Of a stretch of DNA of 64,000 nucleotides, positions 34,660-43,242 are shown piece by piece. Source of the stretch: an uncultured Lachnospiraceae bacterium. GTDB lineage: Bacteria > Bacillota > Clostridia > Lachnospirales > Lachnospiraceae. The stretch's first letter is position 1. Every line of letters starts with the position of its first letter. A model generated the notes under the pieces. The model saw only the letters and a program-made list of their open reading frames with translations, was not told the origin of the DNA and ran no database searches. Position numbers and translations under genes: made by a program. The DNA is taken from positions 118,625 through 182,624 of the forward strand of contig CANRPU010000005.1 of assembly GCA_947632555.1 (NCBI GenBank), written 5' to 3'.

Positions 34660-35460
34660 ATGTTATCTCAAAAGAAGCTTTTTTTATTTGACATTGACGG
34701 GACCATCGCGGTGGGTGACACCCTTTACGAAGGCAGCAGAGAGCTGCTTTCCTATATTGAACAGATCGGCGGCAAAGCCTATTATATTACCAACAACTCC
34801 ACCAAGAGCGGAGAAGACTACGTGAAAAAATTCAAACGCTCTTTCGGCCTGGATACGGTCAAAGAACAGTTTGTCACTTCCGGCCTCATGGCCGTCCTGT
34901 TTTTAAAGGAACATTTTGCCGGAAAGAAGATCTTTGTCCTGGGCACCGCGTCCTTCCTCCAGGAGCTGCGCGGGAACGGCCTGCTGGTCACGGAAGAGGT
35001 GGAAAAGGACATCTCCTGCGTGCTGGCGGCATACGACAGTGAACTGACCTATGACAAGCTGGTACGGACCTGTCAGGTTCTCTCTTCCGCGGACATCCCC
35101 TTTTACGCCACCAACCCGGACCTCTGCTGTCCCTGTGATTTCGGCTTTATCCCGGACTGCGGCGCCATCTGCGGCATGCTCACCGCGGCCACCGGTAGAA
35201 CTCCCGTCTACCTGGGCAAGCCCGCCAAGGAAGTCTGCCGGATGTGTATGGAACTTTCCGGTTTTTCTCCCGAGGAAACCCTGGTGGTAGGGGACAGGCT
35301 CTACACGGACATCGCCTGCGGTATCAACGCCGGCGTGGAAACCTGCGTGGTATACACAGGAGAAGCCACTCCCGAAGAAGCGGCTTCCTCCCCCTACCGG
35401 CCGGATTACTGCTTTCCCGATATCGCTGCCCTCTTTTGGGCGCTCCGGAAAGAACCGTGA
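34660..35460 (+). CDS. HAD-IIA (NagD-like) phosphatase
   Basis: 266 residues. HAD hydrolase with the class IIA (NagD, PNPase-like) cap: nucleophile motif FLFDIDGTIAVGD, motif II in YITNNSTKSG, a cap domain in the middle, and motif III/IV in LGKPAKEV and VVGDRLYTDIACGINAG. These enzymes dephosphorylate small phosphorylated sugars or nucleotides, for example glycerol or ribonucleotide phosphates; the substrate here cannot be read. The start follows GGAAAGGACAGCC. It stands alone between the divergent repair operon and the convergent dipeptidase. Confidence 0.9.
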   Translation: MLSQKKLFLFDIDGTIAVGDTLYEGSRELLSYIEQIGGKAYYITNNSTKSGEDYVKKFKRSFGLDTVKEQFVTSGLMAVLFLKEHFAGKKIFVLGTASFLQELRGNGLLVTEEVEKDISCVLAAYDSELTYDKLVRTCQVLSSADIPFYATNPDLCCPCDFGFIPDCGAICGMLTAATGRTPVYLGKPAKEVCRMCMELSGFSPEETLVVGDRLYTDIACGINAGVETCVVYTGEATPEEAASSPYRPDYCFPDIAALFWALRKEP

Positions 35461-35479
35461 TCCCATACGCCCGGAGTCC

Positions 35480-36526
35480 CTATCCTATGGTATCCCGATA
35501 GAGCCGCAGTACATTTTCTCCGAACACTTTATCCAGCTGCCGCTCGGTAAAACCGCCCCGTCTGCAGCCCTCCCACAAAAGCTCCAGCTTATCCGCGCCG
35601 GTCAGTTCCGCATGAGTATCGATGCCGTCAAAATCGCTGCCCAGCCCCAGGCAGTCCTCACCGCCTGTCCGCAGAATATGCCGCGCGTGTCTGACCACAT
35701 CTTCCACGGTACCTTCGTACTTTTCTTCCGCCGGCTTCTGCGCCAGAAAATCAGCGCAGAAATTCAACCCCATCACGCCGCCCCGTTCCGCCAGCTTCCG
35801 TATCATATCGTCGCTGAGATTCCTGACGCAGGGACAGACTGCTCTGGCGTTGCTGTGACTGGCAGCGAAAGGCTTCCCGGTATGCGCCAGCACATCGTAA
35901 AAGCCCCCGTCGGAAAGGTGGGAAACATCCACGATGATGCCCAGCTCTTCCATCCGCTCCAGAAAAATAAAGCCGGTTTTTGTCAGGCCTTTCGGCTGGG
36001 GCGTATTCCAGAAACGCTTCATCATATCGTACCCTGTCGCCGGCGTTTTTTTCTTTGCCTCCTCCCGGATCCTCCTGCCTTCACGGCTGTCCAGGCTGGG
36101 ATATCCCAGCTCGTTCGGATAATTCCAGGTCAGCGTCATCATCCTTACGCCCATGTCATAGAGCGCTTCCAGCTTTTCGGTGGAACCTTGGCACACCGCG
36201 CCCTCCTCCACCGTAAGCAGGGCGGAGATCTTTCCGGCCGCCCGGTTCTTCTCTATATCCCCATACCGGTACACCGGCGCCAGATCTTCTTCCGCCAGCC
36301 GCAGCTGCCGCCTGTACACCTCATACAGCCGCAGCGCCTGTTCCCACGGATCCCCGTATTTCTCCTTTTCCACGAACAACGCGAAATTCTGCAGCAGATA
36401 TCCGCTTTTCCGCATTTTTTTAATGTCCAGATGCCCGCTGTTTTCCAGCAGGTCTTCTTCCTCTTTGCGCTCCCGCAGTTCCCAAAGCCTGGACACCGTA
36501 TCACAGTGCATATCTACGATCTTCAT
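35480..36526 (-). CDS. Membrane dipeptidase family (M19) peptidase
   Basis: 348 residues. A zinc dipeptidase of family M19, a TIM-barrel enzyme that hydrolyses L-D or L-L dipeptides. Metal ligands are recognisable: HxD in DMHCDT, the bridging glutamate in TVEEGAVC, histidines in VDVSHLSDGGF and AASHSNARAV, and the aspartate in GLGSDFDGID. There is no signal peptide, so the bacterial protein is cytoplasmic. The ATG follows CAGGAGAAAT. It lies next to the SGNH/MBOAT pair in the same orientation but 80 bp away. Confidence 0.93.
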   Translation of the reverse strand: MKIVDMHCDTVSRLWELRERKEEEDLLENSGHLDIKKMRKSGYLLQNFALFVEKEKYGDPWEQALRLYEVYRRQLRLAEEDLAPVYRYGDIEKNRAAGKISALLTVEEGAVCQGSTEKLEALYDMGVRMMTLTWNYPNELGYPSLDSREGRRIREEAKKKTPATGYDMMKRFWNTPQPKGLTKTGFIFLERMEELGIIVDVSHLSDGGFYDVLAHTGKPFAASHSNARAVCPCVRNLSDDMIRKLAERGGVMGLNFCADFLAQKPAEEKYEGTVEDVVRHARHILRTGGEDCLGLGSDFDGIDTHAELTGADKLELLWEGCRRGGFTERQLDKVFGENVLRLYRDTIG

Positions 36527-36605
36527 ATTTCTCCTGCCCCAGATAAGGTCAGTACATTATATTCCGCTGTCGGGCCGTATGACACATCCCCCGGCCGCGC
36601 CGTTC

Positions 36606-37460
36606 TTACGCCGTGTAAAACCGCACGGCATGTTCCATAAGAAACTCTTTCCATATGGAAATATATTTTGCCTTTAAATGTACGCCGTCAAACGTGTAAT
36701 CGGCGATCAGGCCGCCCTCCTCGTCGCTGACCAGCGGATTGACGTCCAGATAAAATACGGTCTTTTCATCGGCAAGGCGGCTCAGTCCTTCGTTTCGTTC
36801 GTCGATCCCCTGGTTGTAGATGTAATCCCCCTGGGCGGATCGCTCCGCGCTCACCCGCAGGATAGCCTGCACATAGATAATAGCATCCGGCTGCAGTTCC
36901 TGGAGATGCTCCACCGCCTTGCGGTATTCCTCCAGAAAACTTTCCACCGTTCCCGTTCCCATCTCGTTGATCCCTACCATCAGGTATATCTTTCCGAACC
37001 GCTCCTGCCGCAGGGCCTCTTCCACGGTGATATTTTCCCTGCCGTCCTCCGTTGGTACGATCTCGGCGTCGAAGAGTTTGTAGATGGTAAGCCCCGTAGA
37101 AGCGTAAAAAGAAGCATGCTCCTCCAGTCCGGCATACTCCATCAGTCCCACAGTGCGGGAATCGCCGATAAAAAGCGCGTCATCAAAATAATCTTCCTCC
37201 ACCGTGGTATATTCCCAGTAAAGCGGCGCTTCTTCAGGCGCGGGGGGACTTTCGGTTTCCTCCGGCGAAAGCGCGGGAGTTTCCTCCTGCTCGTTTCCCC
37301 CTTCGTCCGCCTCCCCGCTTTCGTCCGTTTCCCGCAAAGACTCCGTTTCCGCCGCGGGCCATATCCGGCGTATGCCCTCTTCTATTTTCTCCCGCTGCCA
37401 GAAGCACAGGCCGATCAGGCACAATATGAAGAAAAAGCGAAAATACTTTATATTCTGCAT
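36606..37460 (-). CDS. Membrane-anchored SGNH/GDSL hydrolase
   Basis: 284 residues from the ATG at 37460 (MQNIKYFRFFF), chosen for the GAGG site and the gap of only five bases from the MBOAT stop. One N-terminal membrane anchor (about 5-22), then a long acidic linker rich in E and P (about 35-75), then the SGNH hydrolase: block I FIGDSRTVG with the nucleophilic serine, block III GINE, and block V DGVHL with the catalytic Asp-His. With the MBOAT gene it resembles AlgI/AlgJ or DltB-type O-acylation pairs, in which the SGNH protein transfers or removes acetyl groups outside the membrane. The acceptor polymer is unknown. Confidence 0.87.
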   Translation of the reverse strand: MQNIKYFRFFFILCLIGLCFWQREKIEEGIRRIWPAAETESLRETDESGEADEGGNEQEETPALSPEETESPPAPEEAPLYWEYTTVEEDYFDDALFIGDSRTVGLMEYAGLEEHASFYASTGLTIYKLFDAEIVPTEDGRENITVEEALRQERFGKIYLMVGINEMGTGTVESFLEEYRKAVEHLQELQPDAIIYVQAILRVSAERSAQGDYIYNQGIDERNEGLSRLADEKTVFYLDVNPLVSDEEGGLIADYTFDGVHLKAKYISIWKEFLMEHAVRFYTA

Positions 37461-37465
37461 ATGCT

Positions 37466-38821
37466 CTAAAACCTCAAATACATAAAAGGATTGTTCCCCT
37501 CCAGCTGAATATGCCGGATGCACAGCCAGAACAGAACCGCCAGAAGCAGCATGCCGGGCAGGCTGTCCCTGTACTTTTTACACAGCCTTTCCGCAAAGGA
37601 CGTACAGAAAAAGAACCCGACCGCGAAGTAGATCCCGTAACCGCTCAGGGCCTTTAGAAAATCGCCGGAGTACACCGCGATCCCCTCCGTCCAGCCGAAG
37701 AGCCTGCCGAAATAAATCCCCAGTTCTCTCAGATCCGAAATGGCAAAGCACATCCAGGTTAAGGGTATGACAAACCAGACATACAGCCTTCCCAGCGCTC
37801 GTCTGCCCCAAAACTGCCGCCCCGCGGGCAGTATCCTCTCCCCCGCGATAAGCAGAAAAAGGCTCATTCCCCAAATCAGGAAATTCAGGCTTCCGCCATG
37901 CCAGAGCGCCGTCAGCACCCACACCACAAACAGGTTCCGCACGGTAAGGAGCCGTCCCTTCCTGCTGCCTCCCAGCGGAATATAGACATACCGCTGAAAC
38001 CAGTTTTTCAGGCTCATATGCCAGCGCCGGTAAAACTCCCTGACACTGTCCGCCATATAAGGAAGCCGGAAATTCTCCGGCAGAGTGAATCCCAATATTC
38101 TTCCCAGTCCCGCCGCCATCAGGGAATATCCGTAAAAATCAAAATAGATCCGCAAAGAAAATCCCACCGCGCCCATCCATGCCAGCGGCGTGGAAATACT
38201 GACGAATCCGGTTGTCTGGATCTCATGCCACAGAACCGCCAGTCTGTCCGCCAGAAGCACCTTGCAGGACAGACCGCACACAAAAGTTTTCAGGCCCGCG
38301 TCAAAATCTTCCGCTCTCATCCTGGGCATCCGCATTTCCCGGGCCACTTCCCCATAGCGCGTAATGGGGCCGGACGCGATCTGGGGAAACATGCTGATAT
38401 ACGCGGCCGTTCTGATAAAAGAACGCTCCGCGCGCAGCTCTCCCCTGTATACGTCCGTCAGATAGGACAGCGCCTGGAACGTATAGAAGCTGATGCCAAG
38501 AGGCATTGTCCACGGAGAAACATATTTAAAGAAAACCAGCGCCAGCACATTTGCCGATACCGCCAGCGCGTAAACCCACCGGCGCCTCTGCCCGCCGCGC
38601 CCGCGTTTTCCGCGTCCGCCTTTCCATATGCGTCCTGCCGCCAGGTAGTTTAGCAGGGCGGACAGTACCAGCAGACACACGTATACCGGCTCTCCGCAGG
38701 CATAAAACAGCAGGCTGCCCGCAAGCAGTGTCAGAGCCCTGTATTTCATCGGGGTAAAATAATAAAAAATAAGAAACAAAGGCAAAAAGCCCAGTAAGAA
38801 TTCCGTACTGTTAAATAACAC
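37466..38821 (-). CDS. MBOAT-family membrane O-acyltransferase
   Basis: 451 residues, a multi-pass membrane protein of the AlgI/DltB type. The N-terminus MLFNSTEFLLGFLPLFLI and the middle MPLGISFYTFQALSYLTDVYRG and YIPLGGSRKGR are typical, and the catalytic histidine lies in TALWHGGSLNFLIWG. It moves an acyl group, commonly acetyl, across the membrane to a cell-surface polymer such as an exopolysaccharide or wall component. The start codon is GTG without a good ribosome site, but the N-terminal sequence fits the family. The SGNH hydrolase gene follows immediately. Confidence 0.93.
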   Translation of the reverse strand: MLFNSTEFLLGFLPLFLIFYYFTPMKYRALTLLAGSLLFYACGEPVYVCLLVLSALLNYLAAGRIWKGGRGKRGRGGQRRRWVYALAVSANVLALVFFKYVSPWTMPLGISFYTFQALSYLTDVYRGELRAERSFIRTAAYISMFPQIASGPITRYGEVAREMRMPRMRAEDFDAGLKTFVCGLSCKVLLADRLAVLWHEIQTTGFVSISTPLAWMGAVGFSLRIYFDFYGYSLMAAGLGRILGFTLPENFRLPYMADSVREFYRRWHMSLKNWFQRYVYIPLGGSRKGRLLTVRNLFVVWVLTALWHGGSLNFLIWGMSLFLLIAGERILPAGRQFWGRRALGRLYVWFVIPLTWMCFAISDLRELGIYFGRLFGWTEGIAVYSGDFLKALSGYGIYFAVGFFFCTSFAERLCKKYRDSLPGMLLLAVLFWLCIRHIQLEGNNPFMYLRF

Positions 38822-38855
38822 GTTTTATCACATCGCATTCTGTCCGTATATTTTC

Positions 38856-38885
38856 ATTGTAATAGCAGATATATGATCCGCGCAA
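38856..38885 (-). promoter_or_regulatory. Possible promoter of the MBOAT/SGNH pair
   Basis: Minus strand: TTGCGC (38885-38880), 18-base spacer, TACAAT (38861-38856). The perfect inverted repeat AAGAAT-AAA-ATTCTT (38884-38898) lies between this and the divergent promoter. Confidence 0.45.
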
Positions 38886-38902
38886 GAATAAAATTCTTAA
38901 TA

Positions 38903-38931
38903 TTGCCATTTCCCTGTTTTTCCACTACAAT
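38903..38931 (+). promoter_or_regulatory. Promoter of the DUF6062 gene
   Basis: Plus strand: TTGCCA (38903-38908), 17-base spacer, TACAAT (38926-38931), 45 bases before the ATG. Confidence 0.6.
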
Positions 38932-38976
38932 AGGATAAAGAAGGCGTTTCGCGAATCTTTTCCAAGGAGGTCCCTC

Positions 38977-39735
38977 ATGAAGGAACAACTGTATATGATA
39001 CCCTTAAACGACGCGGTCCATGCGGACGATGAGTGCCCTTTCTGCTATATTGAAAGACAGATAGAACAGGATATGCTGGATTTTGTACTGGGTTCCGGCT
39101 CCTCCTATATGGAAAGCGACGTCCGGGAGCAGACAGACAAATACGGTTTCTGCCGCGCTCACTTCAAGAAAATGTTCGATTATGGAAATACGCTTGGGAA
39201 CGGCTGGATCTTAAAAACGCACTACAAACGGATGACGGAAGAGTTTACCAGACAGATCAAAGCCTATACCCCCGGGAAGACTTCCCTGAAGGACAGATTC
39301 CGTAAAGAAGCTTCCTCCAATCCCGTCAGCGCGTTCATCCGAGAAAAGGAAAACTCCTGCTACATCTGCAATTATTATAAAGAACATTATGACCGGTATC
39401 TGGATACGTTTTTCGTCATGTACAAAAAAGACGAAGAATTCCGAAACCGGATCCAAAACGGAAAAGGGTTCTGCCTGCCCCATTTCGGTGACCTGTGCGA
39501 CGCCATGGAAACCAAGCTCTCCGACGCCGAGCGTCCCGCTTTCTATAAGATGCTCTGTGAGCTGATGGAGCGCAATCTGAACCGGCTTTCCGAAGACGTG
39601 GCGTGGCTCATTGAAAAATTCGACTACCTGAATAAAGACGCCGACTGGAAAAATTCCAGGGACGCCGTGCAGAGGGGTATGCAGAAATTAAAAGGCGGTT
39701 ATCCCGCGGACGCGCCCTACAAGATGAACAAGTAG
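38977..39735 (+). CDS. DUF6062-family cysteine-motif protein
   Basis: 252 residues. The pattern of two repeated cysteine/histidine modules (CPFCYIER with CRAHF, then CYICNYY with CLPHF) is that of DUF6062, a clostridial family of unknown function. The residues are spaced so that each half could bind one metal ion (inference). The protein is otherwise helical and soluble, rich in charged residues. The ATG follows a strong AAGGAGG. It converges with the TetR gene (3 bp between stops). Confidence 0.8.
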   Translation: MKEQLYMIPLNDAVHADDECPFCYIERQIEQDMLDFVLGSGSSYMESDVREQTDKYGFCRAHFKKMFDYGNTLGNGWILKTHYKRMTEEFTRQIKAYTPGKTSLKDRFRKEASSNPVSAFIREKENSCYICNYYKEHYDRYLDTFFVMYKKDEEFRNRIQNGKGFCLPHFGDLCDAMETKLSDAERPAFYKMLCELMERNLNRLSEDVAWLIEKFDYLNKDADWKNSRDAVQRGMQKLKGGYPADAPYKMNK

Positions 39736-39738
39736 CCG

Positions 39739-40344
39739 CTACTGCCGCAGCGTAAGCGTCCTGAGCATATCTATGCGGTATATGATCTCCCGGTAGAGCG
39801 TGTCCGGTCTGGGGGAAGCCATCCGGACGCTTTCATTCTCAAGACCCTGCCTGGTAAACTCCAGCATCTGGATCAGGCAGTCACCGTCCACGCCGGACGG
39901 CAGGCCCGAGAAATCCATGCGGGCTCTTATTTTCGCGTTGGTTTCCGCGAAATCTTCCTTCAGCTTTGCCACCGCGGCCAGAGCTTCTCCCACGTCCTCA
40001 CTGACCGCGCGGGTTAAAAACTGCTGCATATAGGGATATCCCTTCATCACCTGCAGCCTGGCCTGCTCCACCTGCTTTAGGATCTCAAAAGGATCCGTTT
40101 CCTTTACATCCACCGCCGTCTTTAATTCCAGCGTCATATAGCGCACGCTGTACTCATACATAAAGGTATAGGTGCCCAGCTTGCTTCCAAAATAGTGAAA
40201 GAGCAGACCCTTGCTGATGGATGCCTCTCTGACAATATCGTCCGTGCTGGCGTGACGGTAGCCGTTCTGCGCGAAAACCTTCAGGGCGGCATTGATCATT
40301 CTGTCCTGTTTATCCTTTTTCAAATCAAAAAACTTATCGTTCAT
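39739..40344 (-). CDS. TetR/AcrR-family transcriptional regulator
   Basis: 201 residues. The N-terminal helix-turn-helix is clear (AALKVFAQNGYRHASTDDIVREASISKGLLFHYFGSK), with the remaining all-helical ligand/dimer domain carrying no recognisable specificity. No transporter gene is adjacent: the neighbours are DUF6062 (convergent) and a small anchored protein (divergent). Repeats AGTTAAGT near its own promoter suggest autoregulation. Confidence 0.9.
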   Translation of the reverse strand: MNDKFFDLKKDKQDRMINAALKVFAQNGYRHASTDDIVREASISKGLLFHYFGSKLGTYTFMYEYSVRYMTLELKTAVDVKETDPFEILKQVEQARLQVMKGYPYMQQFLTRAVSEDVGEALAAVAKLKEDFAETNAKIRARMDFSGLPSGVDGDCLIQMLEFTRQGLENESVRMASPRPDTLYREIIYRIDMLRTLTLRQ

Positions 40345-40375
40345 ATCTGGTCCGGGCCTGCTCTCCTGTGTATTG

Positions 40376-40398
40376 ACTTAACTGGTCGGAACTTAACT
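40376..40398. promoter_or_regulatory. Candidate operator of the TetR regulator
   Basis: ACTTAACT occurs twice, at 40376-40383 and 40391-40398, a 15-base period, enclosing GGTCGGA. The second copy overlaps the -10 box of the TetR gene promoter. Confidence 0.45.
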
Positions 40399-40424
40399 AT
40401 ACCATATTTGCGGACGGGGTTCAA
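40396..40424 (-). promoter_or_regulatory. Promoter of the TetR gene
   Basis: Minus strand: TTGAAC (40424-40419), 17-base spacer, TATAGT (40401-40396). Confidence 0.65.
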
Positions 40425-40546
40425 GCAGGAAAATACTCCTCCCAAATATTTATGAATTTTTTATACATAATCTCTTCCTTTTTCCATAAAATAGTATTAA
40501 AATGTCTATATTGGTAAATGTATTCCGGAAACGAAAGGAGTTACTT

Positions 40547-40894
40547 ATGGCAAAGAATTTTGGTAAATTTGTACTTTTGACGGCTGCTGTCGCGGCAGCG
40601 GGCGCAGGCGTCTATTATTACCTGAAGAACAGAGAGGAACTCGCGCTGGATCCCGCGGACGAGGATTTTGATGACGATGCCGCGGAAGAAGAGGCTTCCA
40701 GCCGCAATTATGTCCCCCTGGAGCAGAAATCCGATGACGCTTCCTCCCAGGAAACTTCCACGGAAGAGCCGTTCCAGAAGCTTTCTTCTTTGGTTTCCGA
40801 TGCCGCGGATAAGGCGGAAGAAAAAGTAGAAGAATTTTTTGACGAGAGCGCTTCCGAAACCGCGGAAGACGCTGAAAGCAGTCAGAAGAAATAA
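40547..40894 (+). CDS. Small membrane-anchored acidic protein
   Basis: 115 residues. One N-terminal helix (KFVLLTAAVAAAGAGVYYYL, about 7-26) and then a strongly acidic, serine-rich, low-complexity tail (DEDFDDDAAEEEA, AADKAEEKVEEFFDE). The layout resembles small YtxH-like stress or envelope proteins, but I see no assignable domain. Start at 40547 is supported by GAAAGGAG; an in-frame upstream start at 40502 lacks a site. A terminator follows. Confidence 0.7.
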   Translation: MAKNFGKFVLLTAAVAAAGAGVYYYLKNREELALDPADEDFDDDAAEEEASSRNYVPLEQKSDDASSQETSTEEPFQKLSSLVSDAADKAEEKVEEFFDESASETAEDAESSQKK

Positions 40895-40908
40895 TACGGT
40901 TCTCAGTC

Positions 40909-40950
40909 AAGCAGGCTTCGCTCAGAGCAGAGCCTGCTTTAATTTTTGAA
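40909..40950. terminator. Terminator shared by the small acidic protein and MocR genes
   Basis: AAGCAGGCT (40909-40917) and AGCCTGCTT (40931-40939) form a 9-bp stem followed on the plus strand by TAATTTTT. It terminates the plus-strand gene; its 3' arm is part of the last codons of the MocR gene on the other strand. Confidence 0.8.
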
Positions 40951-42361
40951 TCCCCTCCGAAATTTCCGGTTTGTTTAATCCCCCGTATCCCAGCAGCAGA
41001 GTGGCGCCCCTTTGGAGAGGGGCATCTCCCACCAGCGCGTCCGACAGTCCGTAGACCTTTACGCCGCGTTCCGCGGCCTTCCCGATCAGTTCCTCTTCCC
41101 GCGCTCCGCTGTCCAGACAGGTCAATACCAGATGCAGTCCCGCGTTTTCCCCGCTGATCTTGAATCTTTCCGCAAAAGGCGCCAGCTCCTGTAAGAGCAG
41201 CTCATGCTTCTCCCGATAAAGTTTACGGGTCTTATTCAGATATCTTTCAAAATATCCGTCCCTGATAAATTCATTGAGGATCCTCTGGTCAATGCGGGAA
41301 ACCGTGGAAGAATAAAAATAACATTCCTCCCGATACCGTTTCAGAAGCCTGGGCGGCAGCACCATAAAGCTGATCCGGATCGCCGGTGCTATGACCTTGG
41401 AAAACGTTCCGATATAGATGACCTTTCCCATGGTATCCGCCCCCTGCAGAGCGGGAATCGGTTTGCCCTTATAACGAAATTCACTGTCATAATCATCCTC
41501 TATCAGGAACCGTTCCTCTTCTTCTCCCGCCCATTTCAACAGTTCCATCCGCCGTCCGATCGGCATGGTGATCCCCGTGGGGAACTGATGGGAAGGCATC
41601 ACGTAAGCGGCCTTGACATCCTTGGCGCGCAGCTTGTCCACCTCCATGCCGCTTTCATCCATTTCCACGATCTCGATGCGGTAGGAAAACGACCTGAAAA
41701 TATTAAAAGCCCTTTTATAGGTGGGGTTCTCCATGGCGATGCCCACGTGCCTGCCCAATATCTTTTCCAGCAGCATCAGCAGATAATCGTTGCCCGCTCC
41801 CACCACTATCTGTTCCGGCGCGCATTCTACTCCTCTGGAAGCGTGCAGGTAACGGCTGATCGTCCGACGCAGGTCCAGATCTCCCTGCGGCTCCCCCAGG
41901 GCAAACAACTCCCGGTTGCTCTCATTTAAGATATTTTTGGTGATCTTTTTCCATACGCCGAAGGGAAAGGCGCTCATATCCAGTCCGTTGGGCGAGAAAT
42001 CATAGAGGATATCCGAAGGCGCCCTTTCGGAAACGCTGCCCCCTTCTTCCAGGGAAACCACTTCCACAGGCCCGTCGGGTTCGCCGGCGCCGTTTTTGCC
42101 CATGGAAAGTTCTTCCACCCTGCATACAAAATATCCTCTGCAGGGCCTGGCCTCAATGTAGCCTTCCGACAGCAGCTGCCCATAAGCGTAATCCACTGTG
42201 CTGCGGGAGATCTGCAGATACTCCGCCAGCGCGCGCGTAGAGGGAAGCCGCTCTCCGCCAAACAGCTTCCCTCCTCTTATCTCGTCCCGTATATGCTCAT
42301 AAATCTGCTCATACAGGCGCTTTCCGCTATGGAATTGTAACTCCATATTCATATCATACAT
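40922..42361 (-). CDS. MocR/GabR-type regulator (GntR DNA-binding plus aminotransferase domain)
   Basis: 479 residues. An N-terminal GntR-type winged helix (LYEQIYEHIRDEIRGGKL..LPSTRALAEYLQISRSTVDYAYGQL) is joined by a linker to an aminotransferase class I fold, the MocR architecture. The PLP lysine is probably that in IGTFSKVIAPAIR; the cofactor-ring stretch IEDDYDSEFRY is also present. Relatives regulate vitamin B6, GABA or taurine genes, but no such gene is beside it. Several in-frame ATG codons occur at the start (42361, 42352, 42346) and none has a clear ribosome site. It is 24 bp after DUF2225. Confidence 0.9.
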   Translation of the reverse strand: MYDMNMELQFHSGKRLYEQIYEHIRDEIRGGKLFGGERLPSTRALAEYLQISRSTVDYAYGQLLSEGYIEARPCRGYFVCRVEELSMGKNGAGEPDGPVEVVSLEEGGSVSERAPSDILYDFSPNGLDMSAFPFGVWKKITKNILNESNRELFALGEPQGDLDLRRTISRYLHASRGVECAPEQIVVGAGNDYLLMLLEKILGRHVGIAMENPTYKRAFNIFRSFSYRIEIVEMDESGMEVDKLRAKDVKAAYVMPSHQFPTGITMPIGRRMELLKWAGEEEERFLIEDDYDSEFRYKGKPIPALQGADTMGKVIYIGTFSKVIAPAIRISFMVLPPRLLKRYREECYFYSSTVSRIDQRILNEFIRDGYFERYLNKTRKLYREKHELLLQELAPFAERFKISGENAGLHLVLTCLDSGAREEELIGKAAERGVKVYGLSDALVGDAPLQRGATLLLGYGGLNKPEISEGIQKLKQALL

Positions 42362-42385
42362 ATCGTCACGTCAATCCGCCGGAGA

Positions 42386-43240
42386 TCATTTTTCCTTTTT
42401 ATGCTGCGCCAGGATCTCGTCTTTCAGATCTCTGGCCTTTTCCTTGATACGGGCACCCGCGGTCTTGGAGGTCAGAATGGAAGATATCTCCTGAGAAGCC
42501 AGATCCGTCTTGCCAAACTCTATCGCCAGCGCCGCGATCAGATAACTGACCGTGCTCATCTCCATACCGCACATGGGAAAATCTTCTTTCCCCACAGCGG
42601 TGATAAAGCCCTCCAGCGCGTTCTGACGGTATTCCTTTTCCTCTTCCTTCAGCTCCGCGATCCGGGCCTCCTGGCCCTTTTCTCCCATGAGGGCCTCCTG
42701 CCAGCCTCTGAGCAGCCAGGAAGTCTTCAGGCAGATATACGCCCGCTCGCTGGCCTTGCCCTGCTTTACGATGGCGCAGACCAGCGCCAGCTTATAGCGC
42801 TCCAAAGCTTCTTCGTAGGAATAGATCTCCCCATTGTATCGCTTCATGCGCACATGGTCGCTGATCTTTTCCCGTATCAGCTTGACCTGGCCGGAAGGCA
42901 TGGGCTGAAAATAGCGGTTCAGCGCGGTAAATCCGCATCGGGTGCACGCCACCACCTCGTATTTCTGCGTATCCACGCCCTCGTGTACGGGACGCAGATC
43001 CTTATCCATGCGCAGGAGTTTGGCTTTTCCCGTTTTCATGACTTTGCTCGTGATCTTTGTGCCGCAGACAGGGCACTCAAAGCTGCGGTCATACACATAG
43101 TCCTTCTCCTGCATCTCCGGTACGGCTTTTACTTCTTTTTTTACCTCTGCCGGCTCTTTTTTCTCCGGCTCCTCATAGATCTGAGCGTTCTCCAAATCTC
43201 CCAATCCCAGATTGGCGAGTCCTGACAAAAGACCTGACAT
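42386..43240 (-). CDS. DUF2225-family zinc-ribbon protein
   Basis: 284 residues. The conserved core begins with a zinc-ribbon pair, CPVCGTKITSK and VACTRCGFTAL, followed by an alpha-helical region with LALVCAIVKQGKASERAYICLKTSWLLRG typical of DUF2225. The function is unknown; relatives occur widely in Clostridia. An acidic/lysine-rich stretch (about 20-45) links the N-terminus to the zinc ribbon. The start ATG has AAAGGAGG, and the gene begins only two bases after the glnS stop, so the two are co-transcribed. Confidence 0.85.
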   Translation of the reverse strand: MSGLLSGLANLGLGDLENAQIYEEPEKKEPAEVKKEVKAVPEMQEKDYVYDRSFECPVCGTKITSKVMKTGKAKLLRMDKDLRPVHEGVDTQKYEVVACTRCGFTALNRYFQPMPSGQVKLIREKISDHVRMKRYNGEIYSYEEALERYKLALVCAIVKQGKASERAYICLKTSWLLRGWQEALMGEKGQEARIAELKEEEKEYRQNALEGFITAVGKEDFPMCGMEMSTVSYLIAALAIEFGKTDLASQEISSILTSKTAGARIKEKARDLKDEILAQHKKEK

Positions 43241-43242
43241 AT

